Source: Ignavibacteriales bacterium
GTDB taxonomy: Bacteria; Bacteroidota; Ignavibacteria; Ignavibacteriales; Ignavibacteriaceae
Assembly: GCA_015709675.1 (NCBI GenBank)
Contig: CP054182.1
Span: forward strand, 1,715,448-1,779,447
Reading direction: 5' to 3'
Length of the DNA stretch: 64,000 bases
In this document: piece by piece, positions 7,351 to 17,441 of the stretch
How positions within the stretch are numbered: position 1 is the first letter of the stretch
Layout of the letters: each line of letters opens with the position of its first letter
The notes under the pieces: generated by a model
Told to the model about the DNA's origin: nothing
What the model saw: the letters and a program-made list of their open reading frames with translations, nothing else
The model's database searches: none
Made by a program: the position numbers and the translations under genes

Positions 7351-9366
7351 ATGCTGCGCTTTCCGGCTATGCTGCTGATGATTATCATTTCTCTCGCCGC
7401 AGTTCATGGAGTGCAGGCGCAGAACCGTATGCAGTTTGAGCTGAATTCCATCAGTTTCAGGGGTAATGCTAAGGTCAGTTCCGGCAATCTGGCGCAGGTA
7501 ATATATACCGTGGAGACTCCCATGTGGCTGTGGAAATTCCTGAATACCTTCAGCGGCTTTGGCGCTCCGCCGGTCTGGTTTGACAGCACAACCATTCAGT
7601 ATGATCTGAGGGCACTTTCCGATTATTATACATCAAACGGATTTTTTCAGTCGGAATTCAGTTATGAATTTATCCTTGATTCGGCTGATAAAAAAGCAGA
7701 CCTGACGTATATCATTAATGAAGGGCCGCAGTCAAAGTATGGTGAAATTGAATTTTTCGGACTGCCGAAGAATGATCCGGTGCTGATTTCTGAAGCAATG
7801 AAAGGATTCAGCCCTGACTCCACGCAGTTTTTTAATCAGGCAGCAATTAAATCAGGAATAGACAATATCACCGTTTTTTTTGAAAACAGCGGTTATATGC
7901 TAGCCCGTTTTGACAGTACTATCATACTGCGCGATACGCTCACCAACCGCGCGCACCTGCAGATTTATCTTTTTCTGGGCAGCAGATATTCTATCAGCGG
8001 TGTCTCAGTTGAAAAGAAGGGGGAGGGGAGTGAGGCGGTGGAAGAAGACATGCTCATTGACCTGGTGGGCATAAAAAGCGGGGATATCTATAATCTTGAG
8101 AGAATCCGTCTCAGCCAGGTTCGTCTTTACCGGACAGGCCTTTTCTCCAGTGTGGCGCTGAATCCTCTTTTTAGTGACACGGTAAACAGTACCGTGCCTC
8201 TGATGATTTCTGGAACTATTGGTAATATACATGAGCTGTCTCCTGAAATTCTGATGAATAATCAGTCCAATACGTTTAATGTGGGCGCGGGCGGAACGTT
8301 CGTTAAAAAGAATTTTCTGGGGGATGCACGCAAACTCAGCATCTTTGGTTCAGCGGGTTATCGCGATTTCTTCCGCACAAATTTTGACCGGATGATCAAG
8401 ACCTTTTCCCTGCAGGATACTACCATCAGGGGGTACGTTGAAAATACTCTCCGGATTGAACAGCCGTATATATTTAACCGCCCTATACTCGGTACGTTTG
8501 AGACCTACTTCAGAATTAACAAGGAAGACAACTCCAACAAGAGAAACTACGGAGGCAAGCTCAGCTTCGAGTTTGAACTGCCGAGATATACGTTTATTAA
8601 TTTTATTACCGCGTATTATAATCTTGAAGTGGCTGACGAACTGTTCCCCTCACTCTCCGGACTGAAGCAGATTAATAAAACCCTTTCAATACTCGGCGCG
8701 GATCTCCGCTCATCGCATGTTGATAATCCTCTCTTCCCTTCAAGCGGTTATAACTTCAGCTTTCTTGTTGAAGAAGCAAACCTGCTGGATTACGGACTTA
8801 CAAAACTCTTCGGCAGTGAGTATAACGGCTCTCTCTTTTACAAAACAGCCATAACCGGAGCATACTATTTTAATCTGAACTCCCGGCGCAGTTCAGTGCT
8901 TGGTGTTAAACTGAAAACAGCGCATCTGCAGGCATACCTCGGCGATGATGCCGGCATTGCAACCACCCGGAGATATACAGCAGGGGGCAGCAATTCAATT
9001 CGGGGCTGGGCAGCCCGCCAGCTTGCGCCTGCTGAAGTGATTCTGCTGGATGGTGAACAGGTCATTGTGCAGGGGGGTAATTTTATTCTTGAAGGTTCGC
9101 TGGAACTCCGCCAGAAAGTCTTCGGTGATTTTGGTGTCGCGGCATTTGCTGATTATGGCAATGTCTGGAAAAATCATACAAAGTTTAATATACCGGAAGT
9201 GGCTGTTGCCGGCGGTATCGGCTTCCGTTATTATTCCCCGTTTGCTCCCTTCCGGCTCGATTTCGGATTCAAATTGTATGACCCTTACGACAAGCGTCCT
9301 TTGGGTAAAAAGCGTTTTATCACCGATCTCATGGAATACCATTTCGGTATCGGAGAAGCATTTTAA
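7351..9366 (+). CDS. Omp85-family outer membrane assembly protein (BamA/TamA-like)
   Basis: 671 residues from ATG 7351, one base after the upstream stop; the longer frame from 7321 would lie in the previous gene. A signal peptide ends near VQAQ (residue 24). POTRA-like domains occupy roughly residues 30-290 (FRGNAKVSSGNLA; GEIEFFGLP; YSISGVSVEKKGE with GIKSGDIYNLERI; LYRTGLFSSV). The barrel contains the Omp85 signature SIRGW (the VRGF-type L6 motif) and ends in the typical strand pair FRYYSPFAPFRLDFGFKL. The family inserts or translocates outer-membrane proteins. Its short POTRA region is closer to TamA-type proteins than to a five-POTRA BamA; which one cannot be decided here. Confidence 0.85.
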   Translation: MLRFPAMLLMIIISLAAVHGVQAQNRMQFELNSISFRGNAKVSSGNLAQVIYTVETPMWLWKFLNTFSGFGAPPVWFDSTTIQYDLRALSDYYTSNGFFQSEFSYEFILDSADKKADLTYIINEGPQSKYGEIEFFGLPKNDPVLISEAMKGFSPDSTQFFNQAAIKSGIDNITVFFENSGYMLARFDSTIILRDTLTNRAHLQIYLFLGSRYSISGVSVEKKGEGSEAVEEDMLIDLVGIKSGDIYNLERIRLSQVRLYRTGLFSSVALNPLFSDTVNSTVPLMISGTIGNIHELSPEILMNNQSNTFNVGAGGTFVKKNFLGDARKLSIFGSAGYRDFFRTNFDRMIKTFSLQDTTIRGYVENTLRIEQPYIFNRPILGTFETYFRINKEDNSNKRNYGGKLSFEFELPRYTFINFITAYYNLEVADELFPSLSGLKQINKTLSILGADLRSSHVDNPLFPSSGYNFSFLVEEANLLDYGLTKLFGSEYNGSLFYKTAITGAYYFNLNSRRSSVLGVKLKTAHLQAYLGDDAGIATTRRYTAGGSNSIRGWAARQLAPAEVILLDGEQVIVQGGNFILEGSLELRQKVFGDFGVAAFADYGNVWKNHTKFNIPEVAVAGGIGFRYYSPFAPFRLDFGFKLYDPYDKRPLGKKRFITDLMEYHFGIGEAF

Positions 9367-9379
9367 CAAGGATATCAGT

Positions 9380-9790
9380 ATGAAAACACACATTACCAAT
9401 GTCAGGGTGCGCTATGCGGATACCGATCAGATGGGTTTTGTATATAACGGAAAGTATTTTGAATATTTTGAAGTCGGAAGGACAGAACTTCTGCGCGATA
9501 ACGGCTTAACCTATAAAGGCATCGAAGAAAGCGGATATATGCTGCCGGTGCTGGAAGTTGGCATCCGTTACCGCAGTCCCGCGTTTTATGATGAACTGCT
9601 CGAAATACACACTATCACCAAAGAAACCCCCTCAACCCGCATACGGCTGGAACACAAGATATATGTTCCGGAACGGCAGAAACTGATCTGTGAGGGATTT
9701 GTTGAACTGGTTTTTGTTGACGCAAAAACGCGCAGACCTATGCGCGCACCGCAGTCATTCACCGAAGCAATGAAAAAGTTTTATGAATAA
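9380..9790 (+). CDS. Acyl-CoA thioesterase, hotdog fold (YbgC/FadM-like)
   Basis: 136 residues. ATG 9380 is preceded by AAGGA and lies 13 bp after the Omp85 stop; the frame is open further upstream but runs through the Omp85 gene. The signature RVRYADTDQMGFVYNGKYFEYFEVGR region contains the DTD active-site pair and the following helix of 4-hydroxybenzoyl-CoA-thioesterase-like enzymes. It likely hydrolyses acyl-CoA thioesters in the cytoplasm. It overlaps nadC by 8 bp (ATG of nadC at 9783), which suggests translational coupling. Confidence 0.88.
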   Translation: MKTHITNVRVRYADTDQMGFVYNGKYFEYFEVGRTELLRDNGLTYKGIEESGYMLPVLEVGIRYRSPAFYDELLEIHTITKETPSTRIRLEHKIYVPERQKLICEGFVELVFVDAKTRRPMRAPQSFTEAMKKFYE

Positions 9791-10640
9791 CGATATCTTT
9801 TATCACCCTTCCATAGATCACCTTATTACGCTCGCGATTAAGGAAGACCTTGATACCGGCGATATCACCGGCGAAGCGATTTTCAGCAATGAAGCAGCAA
9901 CAGGACGCTTTGTTGTAAAGCAGGACGGTGTTGTATCCGGTCTGCCCATGATTGAAATCGTCTATAAAAAGCTGCATCTGCAGAGCAGTGTTGAATGCTT
10001 TTTTAAGGATGGTGATCATGTTAAAAAGGGGGATATTGTGGCTGAAATGCATGGCGAAGCAAAAAAACTTCTGACAGGGGAGAGAACCGTTTTGAACTTT
10101 TTGCAGAGAATGAGCGGTATTGCCACAAAAGCATCCCGCTTTATCGGGGAGATGAAAGAATATAAAACCAAACTCCTTGATACCCGTAAAACGCTCCCCG
10201 GTCACCGACTTCTTGATAAGTATGCGGTTACCTGCGGCGGCGCAAGCAATCACCGGATGGGTCTTTATGACATGTTCCTGATCAAGGATAATCATATTGC
10301 AGTTGCCGGGTCGGTTACCCGTGCAATCAATAACTGCCGTGATTATGCTGTCCGTCAGAATCTGAATGTAAAACTGGAAGTTGAAGTTGATACACTTGCC
10401 CAGTTTTCCGAAGCGCTGGCGCTGAAGCCGGATATCATCATGCTTGACAATTTTTCCCTCGAAGATATAAGCAAAGCGGTTGACATGAACAGGGGAACCT
10501 GCCTGCTTGAAGTATCAGGCGGTGTGCGGCTGGAGGATGTTCACTCCATCGCGGCGCTTGGTGTGGATTATATATCAACCGGCTCACTTACTCACTCAGT
10601 TGAGGCGCTTGATATTTCACTTGATGTTGAGCTCGGTTAA
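9783..10640 (+). CDS. nadC: Nicotinate-nucleotide pyrophosphorylase (carboxylating)
   Basis: 285 residues, the usual length. QPRTase catalyses quinolinate plus PRPP to nicotinate mononucleotide, CO2 and PPi in de novo NAD synthesis. Family motifs are intact: EDLDTGDITG near the N-terminus, RTVLNFLQRMSGIAT, DTRKTLPGHRLLDKYAV, GGASNHRMGL with LIKDNH, EVEVD, IMLDNF, LEVSGGV and ISTGSLTHS. The gene overlaps the thioesterase and is followed 21 bp later by the flippase gene. nadA and nadB are not in the window. Confidence 0.96.
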   Translation: MNNDIFYHPSIDHLITLAIKEDLDTGDITGEAIFSNEAATGRFVVKQDGVVSGLPMIEIVYKKLHLQSSVECFFKDGDHVKKGDIVAEMHGEAKKLLTGERTVLNFLQRMSGIATKASRFIGEMKEYKTKLLDTRKTLPGHRLLDKYAVTCGGASNHRMGLYDMFLIKDNHIAVAGSVTRAINNCRDYAVRQNLNVKLEVEVDTLAQFSEALALKPDIIMLDNFSLEDISKAVDMNRGTCLLEVSGGVRLEDVHSIAALGVDYISTGSLTHSVEALDISLDVELG

Positions 10641-10661
10641 CCGGAAGCGCCTGAGTAACTG

Positions 10662-12107
10662 ATGTTTGACAAGATAAAGCAGCTTTCCAAAGAAACCGCG
10701 CTCTACGGTCTCAGTACCTTTGTGGGCCGCTTTATTAATTTCTTTCTGGTGCCGTTTTATACCAATATTTTTCCTCCGTCAGAGTATGGTATTGTCACCA
10801 ATATCTATGCATATATAGCGGTCATGAATATCGTCCTGCTTTACGGCATGGATTCAGCATATCTTAAGACAGCTTCTCCTCTGGAAGGGGAAGAACGGAA
10901 AAAGGCATTCTCAACCGCCTGGCTGGGAGTGCTCATCTCCTCCTCCCTCGTTGGAGTTCTCCTAACGGTATTTTATGGATGGGGAACGGGAGTGGTGTCT
11001 CTCCCGGCGGATCAGAGCAGTATATATCTGCTTGCCGTCGGCGTGCTGGTGTTTGATAATCTGGGCGCTATTCAGTTCATTCAGCTCCGCCTGGAGCAGA
11101 AAGCGCTGCTATTCTCTTCCATCAGGATTGTGAACATCATCATTATGGTGGCCCTTAATTTTATTCTGGTGCTTGGCTATGATTACGGTGTAGAGGCAGT
11201 GTTTATCAGCAATCTGGCAGCATCATTCTTCTCCTTCTGCGTTGTATCGCTCTTTACCTTTAAGCATTTCAGCTTCAGTTTTGATATTCCGCTTTTTACA
11301 AAGATGGCAAAGTTTGCCCTGCCCTATCTGCCAGCCGGACTGGCTTCTGCCTTCCTGCAGGTAATTGACCGCCCGATTATTGAGGGGATACTCGGGCTTG
11401 AAGCGCTCGGCATATATCAGGCAAACTACCGGCTCGGCATTTTTATGATGCTCTACGGCTCAATGTTTCAGTTTGCCTGGCAGCCTTTTTTTCTGAAACA
11501 CGCCAAAGGGGAGGATGCACCGGTACTCTATGGAAGAATCTTTACTCTCTTTGTCCTGATTGGTTTTGTCATTCTGCTCTTCTTTACCTTTTTTATAGAA
11601 AATCTGCTTGCCGTTTCGGTTAAAGGAGTATCACTGATCGGAAGGGAATATACCTCTGCCTCCGGTATCATTCCGGTTATTCTCGGGGCATATCTGTGCA
11701 ATGCCATATATATCTTTTTTAACGTGGGTATACTTCTTCGTGAAAAAAGCACTATTGTACCCCTGTTTGTCGGTCTCGCGGCAGTGTTAAAGATCAGTCT
11801 GAATCTGCTCTTCCTTAAAAGCGGGGGGATATATCTTGCTGCATGGGCCAGTTTTGGTGCGTATGCGTTTCTTGCCCTCTCGTTTTATTTATACTCAAGA
11901 AAAACATTCCCGATTCAGTTTGAAACCAGGAAACTTCTGCTGCTAACGGTTATTTCAGCTGTGTGTATCACAGCGGCTTATCTGCTTGCAGATTATCCGG
12001 TATGGATTAAAGGAGCGGTCTTCCTTCTTTTTCCGGCTTTGCTTGCGGCAGCAGGATTCCTAAATGCATCGGAAACGGCGCGGCTTAAACAACTATTCAG
12101 GAGATAA
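10662..12107 (+). CDS. Polysaccharide flippase, Wzx/MATE-like (MOP superfamily)
   Basis: 481 residues with about 12-14 hydrophobic segments from residue ~15 to the end. The N-terminus (LSKETALYGLSTFVGRFINFFLVPFYTN) is typical of oligosaccharide flippases in the polysaccharide biosynthesis protein family, including FLVPFYTNxxxPSEYG. Such proteins move lipid-linked glycans across the inner membrane. No glycosyltransferases sit beside it, so the substrate is unknown. The dut gene starts 1 bp after its stop. Confidence 0.85.
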   Translation: MFDKIKQLSKETALYGLSTFVGRFINFFLVPFYTNIFPPSEYGIVTNIYAYIAVMNIVLLYGMDSAYLKTASPLEGEERKKAFSTAWLGVLISSSLVGVLLTVFYGWGTGVVSLPADQSSIYLLAVGVLVFDNLGAIQFIQLRLEQKALLFSSIRIVNIIIMVALNFILVLGYDYGVEAVFISNLAASFFSFCVVSLFTFKHFSFSFDIPLFTKMAKFALPYLPAGLASAFLQVIDRPIIEGILGLEALGIYQANYRLGIFMMLYGSMFQFAWQPFFLKHAKGEDAPVLYGRIFTLFVLIGFVILLFFTFFIENLLAVSVKGVSLIGREYTSASGIIPVILGAYLCNAIYIFFNVGILLREKSTIVPLFVGLAAVLKISLNLLFLKSGGIYLAAWASFGAYAFLALSFYLYSRKTFPIQFETRKLLLLTVISAVCITAAYLLADYPVWIKGAVFLLFPALLAAAGFLNASETARLKQLFRR

Positions 12108-12108
12108 G

Positions 12109-12570
12109 ATGAAACAAAAAGAAATCCCCGTTTATTTTAAGAGACTCTCCCCTGAGTTTGCAGATATTCCGCTCCCCGCTTATGCTACCGAGGGGAGTGC
12201 CGGACTTGATATCCGTGCTGCAATAAATGAAACGGTTCTGCTGCAGCCTGGCGGGTTTACTAAAATTCCTACCAATCTTACTGCTGAAATTCCTGCCGGT
12301 TATGAGATTCAGGTACGCCCCCGCAGCGGTCTGGCGGCAAAACATGGTGTTACGGTATTAAACTCCCCCGGGACCATTGATTCCGACTACCGGGGAGAAA
12401 TTCAGGTGATTCTTATTAATCACGGACCGGAGCCGTTTGAGATTCACAGGGGGGACCGGATAGCTCAGCTCGTTCTGGCGCAGGTCGTCCGGATGGATGT
12501 TGCGGAAACCCTGTCGGTGAGTGATACAAAACGGGGGAGCGGGGGATTTGGCTCTTCAGGCAAAAAATAA
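12109..12570 (+). CDS. dut: dUTP diphosphatase
   Basis: 153 residues from ATG 12109, which has a close ribosome site (CAGGAGAT) and gives the usual family length. dUTPase hydrolyses dUTP to dUMP and PPi. The five conserved motifs are seen in order: AGLDIRA, RSGLAAKHGV, GTIDSDYRGEI, RIAQLV and the C-terminal RGSGGFGSSG lid. A soluble homotrimer is usual for the family. Confidence 0.97.
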   Translation: MKQKEIPVYFKRLSPEFADIPLPAYATEGSAGLDIRAAINETVLLQPGGFTKIPTNLTAEIPAGYEIQVRPRSGLAAKHGVTVLNSPGTIDSDYRGEIQVILINHGPEPFEIHRGDRIAQLVLAQVVRMDVAETLSVSDTKRGSGGFGSSGKK

Positions 12571-12673
12571 TCTTTTCAATTTACAAGTAGAAAATAATTT
12601 TTGGGATGTGTAAGTTTACGGAGTAAGCTATTTCTCCTTTTTTCGTTCCCGGCGTTAACCAATTCAGAATCAG

Positions 12674-15600
12674 ATGACAGAATTCATTCATTTACATAAT
12701 CACACACATTACAGTCTCATGGATGGCGCGGCCAGCGTTAAAGCGCTGGTTATGGCTGCCAAAAAGCAGGGGATGCAGTCTGTTGCCATTACCGACCATG
12801 GCGTGATGTATGGTGTTCCTGAGTTTTACAGGAAATGTAAAGAAGAAGGCATCAAACCGATTATCGGTATGGAAGCATATATTGTGCTTGACCGCAGTAG
12901 GTCTGAGAAGACTAAGCAGGAAGAAGTAAACGGCAGGAAGAAAAAGCAGTACCAGCATCTGATTCTTCTTGCAAAGAATATGACAGGTTATAAAAACCTG
13001 ATAAAGCTTTCAACCATCGGATTCCTTGAAGGATATTATTACAGGCCCCGTATTGATATGGAAGTACTGCGGCAGTATTCCGAAGGGCTAATCTGCACAA
13101 GCGCATGTCTCGGCGGAATTGTCTCCCACTTTATTGCAGAGAATGAACCGGAGAAAGCGGAGAAAATCGCACGGGATTTTAAAGAACTCTTTGGTGATGA
13201 CTTTTATCTGGAATTGCAGGATCACGGCCTCGAAAAAGATAAACTGATTCTGCATGCCGTTCCACGTCTGGCAAAAAAACTTGATATACCGCTGATAGCA
13301 ACCAACGACTGCCATTATATATCAAAGGATGACGCGCTTGCCCATAACGTGCTGGTGCATCTTTCTGATAAAACGGGCGAGGTGGATTTCAGAAAACTCC
13401 GTTACGGCACCGATCAGCTGTACTTTAAGAGTGCGGCCGAGATGAAAAGCCTTTTCCGTGAGTGGCCGGCATCAATTGAGAATACCCTGGCAATTGATGA
13501 AAAAATTGACCTGAATCTTGATAATAAAGAAAATCATTTCCCCGAATTTCCGATTCCGGATGACTCACCGGCCAAAGACCTTGACGGATATATGGAGTAT
13601 CTTGCTCATGAAGGTCTCAAAAAGAAATTCCATGAAATAACTCCGGAGATTAAGCAGCGCTTTGACTTTGAAGTAGCCACAATCCGTGATATGGGATTTT
13701 CCGGTTACTTCCTTATAGTGCAGGATTTTATTAACGCAGCAAAAAACATGGGAATACCAGTCGGACCGGGGCGTGGAAGCGCGGCAGGAAGTCTTGTCGC
13801 CTATTCACTGGGTATTACGAATGTTGACCCGCTGAAGTATAATCTGCTGTTTGAACGGTTTCTTAATCCCGCCCGCCGCTCCATGCCTGATATAGACGTG
13901 GACTTTGCTGACGATCAGCGCGGGGATGTGATAGATTACGTAAAACGGAAATACGGGGATGAAAATGTCGCGCAGATTATTACCTTTTCCCGGCTCTCTT
14001 CAAAGCAGGCAATCCGTGATGTGGCACGTGTGCTGCGCCTGCCTCTTACCATGGTGGATAAAATCACCAAGGTAATTCCGGCAAAATTCGGTAAAGTGCT
14101 TTCCATTGATGAAGCGCTTGAACTGCCTGATCTGAAATGGATTCGCGATTCGCAGGAAGAGGATATAAAAAATCTTATCACCTTTGCCCGCAAACTGGAA
14201 AACCTTAACCGGAATCACTCCAAGCATGCGGCAGGGGTTATTATCACCTCAAAGAAAGTTAGTGATATAGTTCCGCTTTCACGGGCGGAGGGGCAGACAG
14301 AAATTGTAACTCAGTTCAATATGAAAGAACTGGAAAGCAGCGGCCTGCTCAAAATGGACTTCCTCGGCCTGCGGACTTTAACTATTATACGTGACGCAAT
14401 TAAGATGGTTGAGGAAATTCACGGGGTCACGATAAATATAGACGACATTCCTGATAACGACGCAAAAACCTTTGAACTCTTTTCACGCGGTCAGACAACC
14501 GGCATCTTTCAGTTTGAATCTGCCCCGATGCGGGAGTATCTGCGTAAGCTGAGGCCGGAAAGCATCAGTGATCTTGCGGCCATGAACGCACTCTACCGCC
14601 CGGGTCCGATGGAGTTCATTGATGACTTTATTGACCGCAAGGCAGGCAGAAAAAAAATTGAATACGCGCATCCTCTGCTTGAAGGTATCCTCAAAGAAAC
14701 CTATGGGATTATCGTCTATCAGGAACAGGTAATACAAATTGCAAACGTGATTGCCGGTATGTCTCTTGCTGATGCAGATCTTCTCCGCCGCGCCATGGGT
14801 AAAAAAGATCTGGAAACCATGAAAAAGCAGGAGGAGAAATTCATTAAGGGAGCGGTCGAGAATAACGTTCCTGCTCATTCCGCCCGTGAAATTTTTGCCA
14901 ACATAGACAAGTTCGCAAACTATGGATTTAATAAGAGCCATGCGGTGGCTTATTCCGTTGTGGCGTATCAGACCGCGTATCTGAAAGCGAACTATACAGC
15001 GGAATTCCTGGCTTCAAACCTTTCTCACGAAATGAAGAATAAGGATAAAATAGCCATCTTCCTCGAAGAGTGCAGAAAGCTTCATATTGATGTGCTTCCT
15101 CCGGATGTAAATAATCCGTCGGTATCATTCACTCTGGAAGAGGGGAGCATCCGTTTTGGTCTTTCAGCGGTGAGAAATGTGGGGGTTAATGTGGTTGAAG
15201 AAATTATCCGCACGAGAAAAAAAATCGGAAGAAAATTCACTTCACTGTTCGACTTTACTTCCAGTGTAAATACCCGTACCGTAAATAAACGTGCTATGGA
15301 AGGGCTTGTTCTTGCCGGAGCGTTTGACAGTATCCATCCCAACCGGAAAGCGCTTTTTGAAAGTATTGAAACCGCGCTTGATTATGGCGGCAGGGCGCAG
15401 GAGTATCTGGAAAAAATCACCGACAGTCTCTTTGGTGCTTCTGAGGATATGATGCAGATCAGCGAACCTGAACTCAGATTTACCGAAGACTGGTCTGAAG
15501 CAGAACGCCTCCGTCAGGAGCGAGAAATGCTCGGCTTTTATCTGACAGGTCACCCGCTGCGCAAATATGAGCTTGAGGCAAACTCCTTCTCAACCATCCG

Positions 15601-16150
15601 CCTAGGTGAAGCCGGAGAAATGGCTGATGAGGATGCCGGCGGCCTTGAACGGGTGGTCGGTGTTGTAACCGAGGTAAATGTAAAACTTGATAAAAAGGGG
15701 AACAAGATGGCATTTCTGACAATAAATGACCTCACCGGGGCCTGCGAGTGCATGATGTTTTCTTCAGTATATGAAAAATGCGGTGAAATGCTTGAGCCGG
15801 AAAAAGTATTCCTGTTTCAGGGTTACACAGAAAAAGCAGGGGACAATCTGAAACTCCGGCTGGAAAACGTAATCCCGGTTGAGGCTTCCCGTGATATGCT
15901 TACGAAGTATATTGAAATAATTATTGACCGGGATAATCATACGCCGGAAATAATTTCAGAACTGGAGCCGGTGCTTAAAAAGCACAAAGGCAATCTGCCC
16001 GTGCACATCCGGCTGCTCTCCTCCGGCGAGTATGATGATCAGAAATTCAGGCTCAGGAGCATCACCGTCTCAAATAATCCGGGAACCATAGAAGAAATCA
16101 CACGGCTGGTCGGTGAAAATTTTGTGAAGCTGGCGGTTTCTAAAATATAG
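12674..16150 (+). CDS. dnaE: DNA polymerase III alpha subunit
   Basis: 1158 residues, the normal DnaE length. The N-terminal PHP domain is clear (HLHNHTHYSLMDGAAS, AITDHGVMYG). The polymerase palm has the catalytic acidic motif PDIDVDFADD after GPGRGSAAGSLVAYSLGI. The tandem HhH region lies near residues 770-850 and an OB domain near 1000-1080 (VVGVVTEVNVKLDKKGNKMAF). It is the replicative polymerase subunit. It is preceded by a ~100-bp spacer in which I see nothing certain and is followed by a promoter for the next operon. Confidence 0.98.
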   Translation: MTEFIHLHNHTHYSLMDGAASVKALVMAAKKQGMQSVAITDHGVMYGVPEFYRKCKEEGIKPIIGMEAYIVLDRSRSEKTKQEEVNGRKKKQYQHLILLAKNMTGYKNLIKLSTIGFLEGYYYRPRIDMEVLRQYSEGLICTSACLGGIVSHFIAENEPEKAEKIARDFKELFGDDFYLELQDHGLEKDKLILHAVPRLAKKLDIPLIATNDCHYISKDDALAHNVLVHLSDKTGEVDFRKLRYGTDQLYFKSAAEMKSLFREWPASIENTLAIDEKIDLNLDNKENHFPEFPIPDDSPAKDLDGYMEYLAHEGLKKKFHEITPEIKQRFDFEVATIRDMGFSGYFLIVQDFINAAKNMGIPVGPGRGSAAGSLVAYSLGITNVDPLKYNLLFERFLNPARRSMPDIDVDFADDQRGDVIDYVKRKYGDENVAQIITFSRLSSKQAIRDVARVLRLPLTMVDKITKVIPAKFGKVLSIDEALELPDLKWIRDSQEEDIKNLITFARKLENLNRNHSKHAAGVIITSKKVSDIVPLSRAEGQTEIVTQFNMKELESSGLLKMDFLGLRTLTIIRDAIKMVEEIHGVTINIDDIPDNDAKTFELFSRGQTTGIFQFESAPMREYLRKLRPESISDLAAMNALYRPGPMEFIDDFIDRKAGRKKIEYAHPLLEGILKETYGIIVYQEQVIQIANVIAGMSLADADLLRRAMGKKDLETMKKQEEKFIKGAVENNVPAHSAREIFANIDKFANYGFNKSHAVAYSVVAYQTAYLKANYTAEFLASNLSHEMKNKDKIAIFLEECRKLHIDVLPPDVNNPSVSFTLEEGSIRFGLSAVRNVGVNVVEEIIRTRKKIGRKFTSLFDFTSSVNTRTVNKRAMEGLVLAGAFDSIHPNRKALFESIETALDYGGRAQEYLEKITDSLFGASEDMMQISEPELRFTEDWSEAERLRQEREMLGFYLTGHPLRKYELEANSFSTIRLGEAGEMADEDAGGLERVVGVVTEVNVKLDKKGNKMAFLTINDLTGACECMMFSSVYEKCGEMLEPEKVFLFQGYTEKAGDNLKLRLENVIPVEASRDMLTKYIEIIIDRDNHTPEIISELEPVLKKHKGNLPVHIRLLSSGEYDDQKFRLRSITVSNNPGTIEEITRLVGENFVKLAVSKI

Positions 16151-16167
16151 ATTCCTTTTAATTCAAA

Positions 16168-16196
16168 TTGTAAGATTACGTACATTTTTGTATAAT
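16168..16196 (+). promoter_or_regulatory. Sigma-70-like promoter for the SDR-trxA genes
   Basis: TTGTAA (16168-16173) is separated by 17 bp from a perfect TATAAT (16191-16196), 41 bp before the ATG at 16237. The match is by eye only. Confidence 0.55.
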
Positions 16197-16236
16197 TTGA
16201 TGTTGACCGAAAAAAAAATGGAAGGTTACTAATACT

Positions 16237-17064
16237 ATGGCTGACACCAAAAAGTGGGCATTAGTCCTTGGTGCATCCTCTGGATTTGGCGAGGCGACCG
16301 CTATTCAGATGGCAAAAGAAGGATTTAACGTTGCCGGCGTTCATCTTGACCGGGCTGCAACAATGCCTAATGTCGAGAGGATAAAATCCGAAATTGAAAA
16401 ACAGGGTGTTAAAGCTCTGTTCTTTAACGCGAATGCAGCCGATGAGGCAAAACGTAAAGAAATTCTTGACACGCTGGAAAATTTGCCCGAAGGGAAAGCA
16501 GAAGTTTTTATGCTGCTTCACTCTCTGGCATTTGGCGCGCTTAAACCATTTGTTGATTTTAACAGTGAAACACCCCTCACTAAAGCACAAATGGAAATGA
16601 CGCTCGACGTGATGGCACATTCTCTGGTTTACTGGACTCAGGACCTTTTCTACCGCAAGATGCTTGCCCGCAAAGCAAGGATTTTTGCCATGACAAGTTC
16701 AGGCAGTCACATTGCTATTCCCTCCTATGGCGCCGTTTCTGCTGCAAAAGCAGCTCTCGAATCTCACTGCCGCCAGCTTGCCATGGAGCTCGGTGATCTG
16801 GAAGTTGCAGTCAGCCCCATCATGGCTGGTGTAACCGATACCCCGGCTTTGCGCAAAATTCCGGGAAATACCCCGATGATCAATGTGGCGCAGAGAAAAA
16901 ATCCGCGCAACCGGCTTACCACCCCTGAGGATATCGCAAAAGTGATAGCCCTTTTATGCAAGGATGGAGGCGAATGGGTTTCCGGAGGTCTTATTCATGC
17001 AGACGGCGGCGAGGATGTGGTCAATTTTAACGGTCAGCGTGCTGACGGTTCTAATTTAATTTGA
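16237..17064 (+). CDS. Short-chain dehydrogenase, probable enoyl-ACP reductase (FabL/FabI-like)
   Basis: 275 residues. The N-terminal Rossmann motif is GASSGFG, a classical SDR glycine motif. The active-site spacing is Y-x6-K (SYGAVSAAKAAL), which is the enoyl-ACP reductase spacing of FabI and FabL, rather than Y-x3-K of most SDRs. A late GEWVSGGLIHADGGED motif matches the FabI-type C-terminus (TGxxxxVDGG). It would reduce enoyl-ACP in fatty-acid elongation, using NADH or NADPH. The next gene is trxA, 24 bp downstream. Another SDR function cannot be excluded. Confidence 0.75.
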   Translation: MADTKKWALVLGASSGFGEATAIQMAKEGFNVAGVHLDRAATMPNVERIKSEIEKQGVKALFFNANAADEAKRKEILDTLENLPEGKAEVFMLLHSLAFGALKPFVDFNSETPLTKAQMEMTLDVMAHSLVYWTQDLFYRKMLARKARIFAMTSSGSHIAIPSYGAVSAAKAALESHCRQLAMELGDLEVAVSPIMAGVTDTPALRKIPGNTPMINVAQRKNPRNRLTTPEDIAKVIALLCKDGGEWVSGGLIHADGGEDVVNFNGQRADGSNLI

Positions 17065-17088
17065 TTAATATACAAAACAGGATATATA

Positions 17089-17412
17089 ATGAAAGCTCTC
17101 GAAGCTACTGATGCTAATTTTGAAACAGAAGTTCTGAAATCCGATCTCCCCGTGCTGGTTGATTTCTGGGCTGTCTGGTGCGGACCCTGCAAGATGATTG
17201 CTCCGGTTGTGGAGGAAATTGCCGGTGAATACTCGGGCAAACTGAAAGTTGCCAAAGTTGATGTTGATGAAAACCCGATGAGCGGCCAGAAATATGGTGT
17301 CCGCAGCATTCCCACGCTTCTGCTGTTCAAACAGGGAAAAGTGGTTGAGACCATCATCGGTGCGATGCCAAAACCGAAACTGCTTGACCGCATCAAACCG
17401 CATCTGGTCTGA
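17089..17412 (+). CDS. trxA: Thioredoxin
   Basis: 107 residues, the length of classical thioredoxin. The redox motif WCGPC is intact within VDFWAVWCGPCKMIAP, and the cis-proline loop is SIPTLLLF. No signal peptide, so cytoplasmic. It reduces protein disulfides with electrons from thioredoxin reductase, which is not in the window. A strong hairpin follows it. Confidence 0.97.
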   Translation: MKALEATDANFETEVLKSDLPVLVDFWAVWCGPCKMIAPVVEEIAGEYSGKLKVAKVDVDENPMSGQKYGVRSIPTLLLFKQGKVVETIIGAMPKPKLLDRIKPHLV

Positions 17413-17441
17413 GCAATATATACAATAGTTAATAGAGGAAA

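Noticed and set aside
9050-9379. N-terminal extension of the thioesterase frame
   Set aside because: It overlaps the Omp85 gene; the ATG at 9380 has a proper ribosome site and gives the usual hotdog length.
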